Part shown: positions 59,072-64,000 of the stretch, one piece after another | Layout: every line of letters begins with the position of its first letter | Numbering within the stretch: position 1 is the stretch's first letter | Made by a program: the position numbers and the translations under genes | Notes under the pieces: generated by a model | The model's input: the letters and a program-made list of their open reading frames with translations, nothing else | What the model was told of the DNA's origin: nothing | Database searches by the model: none | Source of the DNA: Prevotella sp. | GTDB lineage: Bacteria; Bacteroidota; Bacteroidia; Bacteroidales; Bacteroidaceae | Reading direction: 5' to 3' | Length of the DNA: 64,000 nt | Assembly (NCBI GenBank): GCA_017462915.1 | Contig: JAFTQG010000025.1 | Location: 40,716 to 104,715, forward strand

Positions 59072-60025
59072 TTATATAATAGTAAAACCGAGGTCGTGCT
59101 GCGTCATGTAGGTTTCAAGCGCAGCTAACGCTTCCTCGGTGGCCACTATTTCATATCGGCGGGTAAGAGGCACGGCAACTTCCTGTTTTGCGGTTTCAGA
59201 TGCCTGGCCGAGTACATCAGCAAAAGCATCAGCAGCGTCGCGCTCGGCATTGTCTATACCATGGGAACCACTATTAGCTGGAGCTTCATTTTTGGTCTCA
59301 TGAGCAACCCCTTGTGCGTCTGAAGGTGCAGAGGATTGAGCAGGAGCCATACTTTGCCCTTCCTTGGCTTTTGCCTCGCGCTGTTCCTTCAGCTGGTTGG
59401 CATAGCGCACAGTCTCTTGCAGATTCAGGTTTTCCTTATATCTGACTACCAACACGTCGAAGTCCTCTGCAAACGATTTCAGCGTCTCTATGTCAGCGGC
59501 AATAGATTCCATCTTCGCCCTGATCTCCGTTTCGATAGACTTCATAGATGTGGATTTGTTCAGCCACTTGTCACTCCATACCTTTTGAAGGGAAACACCT
59601 ACATCACCCCAACCGAGGCTGTCTGCAAGTTTTTCTACTGCTTCACGCTTTTCGTTCTTTGAACGTTCTTCGTCAGCTTTGATGACAGTATCAATCTTGC
59701 CGACCGCCTCCTTGATGAGCGTGACAGTTTCAGCGACTATCCCTTTGAACTCTCCAAAGGGAGCCATAAACTCCTTCTCGAACTCGATGCGTTTGTCATT
59801 GAGTGACTTTGCGGCTTTGTTCAACAGGGCCTTGTCTGCCTTTGCCTTTGCTACATCGTCAGCGGAATAGTTGGCTATGTCGTACTTTGGAAGTGCCGTC
59901 TTTACCAATTCACGTATCTGCTTAGCATTGGTGGCAAGGCTTCCGATATTTTTCTCATTCACGACCAATTCTAATTGACTGGCCTGCAGCTCTACTATTG
60001 GAGCTGGTGCATTATTCTCGTTCAT
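59072..60025 (-). CDS. DUF1351 domain protein
   Basis: 317 aa. 'ALLNKAAKSLNDKRIEFEKEFMAPFGEFKGIV' is the DUF1351 core; then 'SLQKVWSDKWLNKSTSMKSI'. A Glu/Lys coiled coil and a Ser/Ala-rich linker follow. Typically found with phage recombination genes. Confidence 0.75.
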   Translation of the reverse strand: MNENNAPAPIVELQASQLELVVNEKNIGSLATNAKQIRELVKTALPKYDIANYSADDVAKAKADKALLNKAAKSLNDKRIEFEKEFMAPFGEFKGIVAETVTLIKEAVGKIDTVIKADEERSKNEKREAVEKLADSLGWGDVGVSLQKVWSDKWLNKSTSMKSIETEIRAKMESIAADIETLKSFAEDFDVLVVRYKENLNLQETVRYANQLKEQREAKAKEGQSMAPAQSSAPSDAQGVAHETKNEAPANSGSHGIDNAERDAADAFADVLGQASETAKQEVAVPLTRRYEIVATEEALAALETYMTQHDLGFTII

Positions 60026-60780
60026 GCTGCTAAATTAAAGATTTTTTTGTCTGTAATAAGTTCCCGATTCTGTTGCAAGAATCTGATGAAGTCCTCACAA
60101 TGCTGAGTAAGCTTTGGAACATCACGCTCAGGAACGAAAGAATAGCTTTCGGTATAGGTGTTATAGTCGTTCTTTCCGAACTCCACAACGTTATACTCGA
60201 AGTCAAAGACTTTACTGCCGTTCTCCATCATAGCATAAGGATAGACGATATGCTGCCAATGATTCTTGAAATCGCCGACAGAATACCTTCCTGTTGTCTT
60301 TAGGTCGCAAATCAGGAAGGGGAGAACATAGTCGATGAAGCCGTACACCAGTACGTCACCGAACATCGTAGGAAGAACAGCCTGAACATACTGCTGTGTC
60401 AACGCGCCCTTGTAATAGTCCGACACCTCACGAACTAACGGCATCGGGAAACAGAAGGTACGATTGTTATAGGTAGCGTTCAGTGCTGCAACTATTCCGT
60501 TGTTAAGCAGCTTCTCAACCTTCACCTTGTCAGTGCCCCGATTTTCCACCATGCAATCAATGACCTCGTTGAATGCCGTACCACGGTCAACGGCCTCATT
60601 CTCATAGTGGACGCGGTTTATCCTGTCAATGAGGGATTGGAACTGCTGCTTCCGAAACTCCTCCGGGGTATGCGGTGGAGTTTCGGAGTAGCCCCAATAC
60701 TTCTCCCAGATAATATCACTGTCGAGATATTGCTGGAAAGCGTCTAACAGGCTTGCATAGAATCTGAACCTAAGCTGCAT
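60022..60780 (-). CDS. PD-(D/E)XK phage exonuclease
   Basis: 252 aa from ATG 60780, overlapping the upstream gene's end. 'RGTAFNEVIDCMV' and 'GFIDYVLPFLICDLKTTGRY' give the G-x-D and D/E-x-K core. It would produce 3' overhangs for recombination. The Cas4/RecB-like family name is general. Confidence 0.75.
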   Translation of the reverse strand: MQLRFRFYASLLDAFQQYLDSDIIWEKYWGYSETPPHTPEEFRKQQFQSLIDRINRVHYENEAVDRGTAFNEVIDCMVENRGTDKVKVEKLLNNGIVAALNATYNNRTFCFPMPLVREVSDYYKGALTQQYVQAVLPTMFGDVLVYGFIDYVLPFLICDLKTTGRYSVGDFKNHWQHIVYPYAMMENGSKVFDFEYNVVEFGKNDYNTYTESYSFVPERDVPKLTQHCEDFIRFLQQNRELITDKKIFNLAA

Positions 60781-61714
60781 CTTCGTACTGCTTTGTTTCC
60801 TTGTTATATACCAGCCCCAGGGTCTTGACCTTCTTGGCGAAGATGTCCCTTGCATACATGAGTACAGAGTTACCCATGTCCTTATAGTCACCGATATGAG
60901 CGAGGAAATGGTTAGCTCCGTTGGCATCGGTCATGCTTTCCACAGAGTCCTTGATTTCTTCCAGCACACGGTTGAACTCAGCTTGTGCCTGCTCCTTTAC
61001 AGCAATCATGCCCTGATACTTGGCAATGATGCTCTTCTCGATGAAGTCATTCTTGGCAGTGGGCTGACCATTCTTGTCAAGAATGTTGTTGATGAACATC
61101 ACGCCTGGCAGCTGACAGGTATTCTTTCCGTCATTACGGCTGGTCGGGTCAAAGGTGATAGAGCGCTTCTGCACTCCGTTCTCGTTCTTCATTTCGAGAT
61201 AGCCCAGCAGGTCAAGCTCTGTGACGATGCTGTTATACGACTTCTCGCGCAGGGCAGGCACAAACACCGTATCGTCACCTTCCTTGCGGGTGTCACGATG
61301 GGCCACAAAGATAATGTGCTTGTTCAATCCGGAAAGAGCATTCACGAACCACTTGAAGTCGCTGTTGATAACACCCCAATCCTGAACTCGCGGGTTACGT
61401 CCACCGCAGCGATAGGCAATGATGAAGTCCATCATCTTACCGATAGTATCTACCACGATAGTCTCAAACGGAGCAAGCTCACCTACTTCTGTTGTCAGCA
61501 GCGTCATCACTTCCTGCCAGTTGGAAATCTGTACGATACCGACTTCTGCCAGGTGTGCGTTATTCACACGCTTAACACCGTTGTCGAAGTCAAGCAGCAG
61601 AGGGCTTGGTGCAGAGAGGGCGAGGGTCGTCTTACCCATACCGGCCTGACCGTAAACCATCATCTTCACATTTCGCTGAATAGCGATTTCGTTACTTTTC
61701 TTGATAAGTCCCAT
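60770..61714 (-). CDS. RecA-like recombination ATPase (Sak4/AAA_24-like)
   Basis: 314 aa. Walker A GQAGMGKTT (22-30) and Walker B 'TIVVDTIGK'; 'IIFVAHRDTRKEG' is a typical loop. It drives strand annealing or pairing with the downstream exonuclease and SSB-like gene. Confidence 0.8.
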   Translation of the reverse strand: MGLIKKSNEIAIQRNVKMMVYGQAGMGKTTLALSAPSPLLLDFDNGVKRVNNAHLAEVGIVQISNWQEVMTLLTTEVGELAPFETIVVDTIGKMMDFIIAYRCGGRNPRVQDWGVINSDFKWFVNALSGLNKHIIFVAHRDTRKEGDDTVFVPALREKSYNSIVTELDLLGYLEMKNENGVQKRSITFDPTSRNDGKNTCQLPGVMFINNILDKNGQPTAKNDFIEKSIIAKYQGMIAVKEQAQAEFNRVLEEIKDSVESMTDANGANHFLAHIGDYKDMGNSVLMYARDIFAKKVKTLGLVYNKETKQYEDAA

Positions 61715-61852
61715 AATTAAAACCGTTAAAATGTTAAACTTAAATTGTTTATTTGATAAACTTAACTAAATCTCTTGTTTTCTACCATTTCAGGCTTGCA
61801 TTTTGCCAAATCTGGTGCTTTCAGAGGGTGCATGAAACGCTTTTAAGAAAGT

Positions 61853-62098
61853 TTAACGATGCGCCGCCAGCGGCTTGATATTGCTTAGAATATCACAAGC
61901 CACAAACTGCCATTTCGTGTTTGTTGCACCAAACGGCTTGTCAAAACGCACCTTGTTTTCCTGCATCAAACGCTCCAGACTTTTCTTGCCACCTACGAGC
62001 TTAACGGCTATGGCCCAGGAAAAGGTCATATCCTTTGTTCGTTCCAGAATGGACTCGTATTTCTGTGCCATGATGGCTGTCCTACTCACATTCTCCAT
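61853..62098 (-). CDS. hypothetical protein, 81 aa
   Basis: Start at 62098, overlapping the LuxR gene by 17 bases; 62071 is an alternative. The region 61715-61852 after it holds only an AT-rich leader with an ATAAAC/GTTTAT repeat and no clear gene. Function unknown. Confidence 0.5.
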   Translation of the reverse strand: MENVSRTAIMAQKYESILERTKDMTFSWAIAVKLVGGKKSLERLMQENKVRFDKPFGATNTKWQFVACDILSNIKPLAAHR

Positions 62099-62435
62099 AG
62101 GGGTCTCTTGCTTTGATTTCGATTTCCACCCTGCGGCCACGCCTGAACTCTTTCTTATCCACTACTGCTATATGGAACAGCAAGAGGAACATAAGGAGAG
62201 CGGCAAGTCCACGCTTTCTGATCTCTGCGGCATTGTATTCCTTTCCGACAAACAGCGAAACCATGTAGAGAACCAGCTCATGCGTTGTAGCAATGGAAAG
62301 CTTCTTGTAGATGTGCTTCTTGTGTGTGCGTACCGTCCAAATCGGCTTGTCAAGTTGCTCGGCAATTTCTTTGTCTGTCAATCCGTGGCAATATTGCTCT
62401 GCCACCAAGGTTTCCATGTCGCTGAGACTTTTCAT
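62082..62435 (-). CDS. LuxR-type HTH protein with a transmembrane segment, 117 aa
   Basis: 'GLTDKEIAEQLDKPIWTVRTHKKHIYKKL' (about 18-47) is a LuxR/GerE HTH. 'GLAALLMFLLLFHIAVV' (about 76-92) is one membrane span, then a basic tail. It may sense or tether a regulator at the membrane. Confidence 0.8.
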   Translation of the reverse strand: MKSLSDMETLVAEQYCHGLTDKEIAEQLDKPIWTVRTHKKHIYKKLSIATTHELVLYMVSLFVGKEYNAAEIRKRGLAALLMFLLLFHIAVVDKKEFRRGRRVEIEIKARDPYGECE

Positions 62436-62635
62436 CAGTGGAGTCGTTCAACCGCTACCTTATACTCACTCAGTCTGTCAGACCACTTGGCATCCCACTG
62501 CTGACGTGCCATTTCCTTCTTCAGCTTGCTGATGCTGGCAATGACAGAGCTACGCTGCTCAATTGGGAAAGTGACCACACCGCCAACGTTCAGTTTGCGG
62601 AGTTCACCAAGAATAGGTTTCTTCTGTACTTCCAT
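62435..62635 (-). CDS. small hypothetical protein, 66 aa
   Basis: Start at ATG 62635; 62659 adds a basic 8-aa tail. Directly upstream is a CCCCC/GGGGG hairpin (62664-62677). First gene of the leftward early transcript. No family was recognised. Confidence 0.5.
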   Translation of the reverse strand: MEVQKKPILGELRKLNVGGVVTFPIEQRSSVIASISKLKKEMARQQWDAKWSDRLSEYKVAVERLH

Positions 62636-62663
62636 ACTTCTTTTTCTTTTAATGTTCATAATG

Positions 62664-62677
62664 CCCCCATAAGGGGG
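62664..62677 (-). promoter_or_regulatory. short GC hairpin in the early leader
   Basis: CCCCC-ATAA-GGGGG lies 5 bases before the ATG at 62659. It could block initiation there and favour 62635. Confidence 0.4.
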
Positions 62678-62747
62678 AGTTTCCGAACGCCCTAAGACTT
62701 ATGATTAGCTATCATAGTCATTTTGTTATTTTTAGGTACGTATCAAA

Positions 62748-62779
62748 TTTGCACAGGAACGGCAAAAATTGTATCTTTG
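62748..62779 (+). promoter_or_regulatory. promoter of the repressor gene (plus strand)
   Basis: TTTG (62748-62751), 20-bp spacer, TATCTTTG (62772-62779). It faces the early promoter. The transcript has a 148-nt leader before 62934. Confidence 0.7.
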
Positions 62780-62804
62780 CAGTTGTAATTGTATTTTGAT
62801 GGTG

Positions 62805-62836
62805 CAAAGATAGGAAAAAATTATCATATTCACAAA
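62805..62836 (-). promoter_or_regulatory. early promoter (minus strand) with phage operator
   Basis: TTTG (62833-62836), 20-bp spacer, TATCTTTG (62805-62812) on the minus strand. TTATCATATTCACAAA at 62821-62836 is the operator form. This promoter starts the early transcript that runs left. Confidence 0.75.
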
Positions 62837-62933
62837 TTTTTCCTTGAATTTTTTGCAAAAAAGTTTAGTGGCCGCAAATAAGCCCGTGAGGGTCAGCGGT
62901 CAGAGGTTATTCACATTATTATATATATAGCGT

Positions 62934-63419
62934 ATGAAACAGAGCGAGTATGCTGAGAACAATGTCGATGCAAGGACTATCATCGCAAACGTTCTCGAAA
63001 CATTGGGAATGAATGCTCCGGCATTCTCTACGGCGACGGGTATAGCATACCAGCGTATCTATGACCTGCAGCGTGGGCGCACTAAGAAGTTCAACCCAGG
63101 AGTGGTGAACATGATTATTGCTGCCTTCCCGCAGATACGCAAGGAGTATCTTTACACTGGCGACGGTCCTGTACTCAACACGGACGTACCTGCTGATCTC
63201 ATCGGCAATCCTGTCGGCAAAGACGGCAACGCAATTCTGGAGCGAGCCTTGAAGCTTCAGGAGGACTTGATGGCTAAGGCTGAGCGTCTTTCCGAAAAAG
63301 AGGAACAGCTACATCAAAAAGAAATCGAACTGCTCAAACGCGAGCATGAAGTAGAGCTTATGCGTGCCAAGCTTCACCTCGCCCTCGGCAGCGAGTCTCT
63401 TGAAAAGAAAACTGTATGA
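62934..63419 (+). CDS. phage repressor-like HTH protein with coiled coil
   Basis: 161 aa. An XRE-like HTH ('PAFSTATGIAYQRIYDLQRGRT', about 27-48) is followed by 'EYLYTGDGPVL', typical of phage CI-type repressors. Residues about 105-160 are a coiled coil for dimerisation; no RecA-cleavable peptidase domain. Divergent from the lytic genes, so the most likely lysogeny repressor. Confidence 0.7.
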   Translation: MKQSEYAENNVDARTIIANVLETLGMNAPAFSTATGIAYQRIYDLQRGRTKKFNPGVVNMIIAAFPQIRKEYLYTGDGPVLNTDVPADLIGNPVGKDGNAILERALKLQEDLMAKAERLSEKEEQLHQKEIELLKREHEVELMRAKLHLALGSESLEKKTV

Positions 63420-63450
63420 TTATCGACCTTCAAACAGGACTGAGGCTGCA

Positions 63451-63759
63451 ATGAGCGACAAAGTAAGAGAATGCTGTTCAGGGTGGTACGAAGGAAAGTG
63501 TCGCCTGTCTGAATCTGTGCAAGGGTGGGGGTGCAGACTTATGACCTGCGTTCCTGATGCCATGCCCAATACTGAGCATGACAAAAAGGTGCTTTTCCAT
63601 CGCGTCTATTCCTTTGCCCAGGAAAACGGAATTTTGGAGTGCCCACACTACCGCGAGGCTATCATTGATGAGGTCATCGACACACCTGCAAGACTGCTCG
63701 AAATGGTAGTTGTGAAAAGCCCTTTACGAACCGATTTATTGTCGGTGAAAAACGAATAA
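63451..63759 (+). CDS. Cys-rich hypothetical protein, 102 aa
   Basis: Start at ATG 63451 (MSDKVRECC). Six Cys in the first 35 residues and one near 70. It probably shares the repressor transcript. No family was recognised; it is the last phage gene before the junction. Confidence 0.5.
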   Translation: MSDKVRECCSGWYEGKCRLSESVQGWGCRLMTCVPDAMPNTEHDKKVLFHRVYSFAQENGILECPHYREAIIDEVIDTPARLLEMVVVKSPLRTDLLSVKNE

Positions 63760-63796
63760 ATTTATAACGAATTGAAAACTAATAAGATACAAAGAT

Positions 63797-64000
63797 ATGA
63801 GTAACTTAGTAGCGATAGTCGGACGACCAAATGTGGGTAAGTCGACACTTTTCAACAGACTGACAAAAAGCCGACGTGCCATTGTCAGCGACGAGGCCGG
63901 CACCACACGCGACCGCCAATACGGCAAGTGCGAGTGGAACGGACGCGAGTTTTCAATAGTGGACACTGGCGGATGGGTTGTAAACTCTGACGATATCTTC
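63797..64000 (+). CDS. der: GTPase Der/EngA, N-terminal part (runs off the window)
   Basis: Open for 68 codons from ATG 63797. '[17 protein letters not shown]' is the G1 loop of the first G domain, 'TTRDRQYG' the G2 region and 'VDTGGW' the G3. This essential host gene assembles the 50S ribosomal subunit. It marks host chromosome at the right edge of the prophage. Confidence 0.95.
   Translation, partial: MSNLVAIVGRPNVGKSTLFNRLTKSRRAIVSDEAGTTRDRQYGKCEWNGREFSIVDTGGWVVNSDDIF

Noticed and set aside
61762-61833. 23-aa frame between the LuxR region and the RecA-like gene
   Set aside because: Too short, no start signal and no overlap with a neighbour; left as leader.
1-64000. CRISPR array
   Set aside because: No series of regularly spaced identical repeats was seen.

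Overview
The window is most of a tailed-phage (siphovirus-type) prophage in a Bacteroidales host, probably Prevotella/Segatella-like. Host evidence: the right edge runs into the start of der (GTPase Der/EngA, from 63797), and promoters follow the Bacteroidetes pattern TTTG-N20-TAnnTTTG. About 90 phage genes are visible, nearly all on the minus strand and tightly packed, with many ATGA start/stop overlaps. No integrase, lysis gene or left attachment site is visible, so the prophage continues past position 1.

Layout, in the direction of minus-strand transcription (right to left). 62-64 kb: control region with a plus-strand repressor and two face-to-face promoters. 54-62 kb: replication and recombination (RecA-like ATPase, PD-(D/E)XK nuclease, DUF1351 protein, SSB-like protein, NinB-like protein, SF2 helicase, VRR-NUC nuclease, replication protein with internal iterons). 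49-53.3 kb: PRTRC cassette (proteins E, C, F-like, B, ThiF). 46-49 kb: DUF2786 protein, radical SAM enzyme, acyl carrier protein, small genes. 38-46 kb: tandem-HTH regulator, CmoA-like enzyme, antirepressor, four ParB-fold proteins (one fused to a SAM methyltransferase), DUF488 protein, and a second methyltransferase-like protein. 21-38 kb: terminase, ThyX and tail genes up to the tape measure. 7-21 kb: two DNA methyltransferases, a lone MutS domain, many small proteins, one plus-strand lipoprotein gene, and a 413-bp mini-transposon carrying a GNAT gene. 0-7 kb: head genes (protease/scaffold, capsid, portal, connector) and the start of a fibre gene, behind two tandem terminators.

Regulation looks unusually uniform. 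At least nine minus-strand promoters share a -33/-7 pair, a motif like TTATCAAATACGCAAA over the -33 region, and a leader with AAATAAGATA and CTTCAAAAC before the start codon. The same promoter and operator occur at the lysogeny control region. A plus-strand promoter and terminator at 45989-46148 would make a roughly 120-nt RNA antisense to that leader. Strongest candidates for something new: the CmoA/ParB/methyltransferase cluster, the PRTRC cassette in a phage, the antisense RNA with its operator, and the GNAT mini-transposon. Function names rest on reading motifs by eye; no database search was run.
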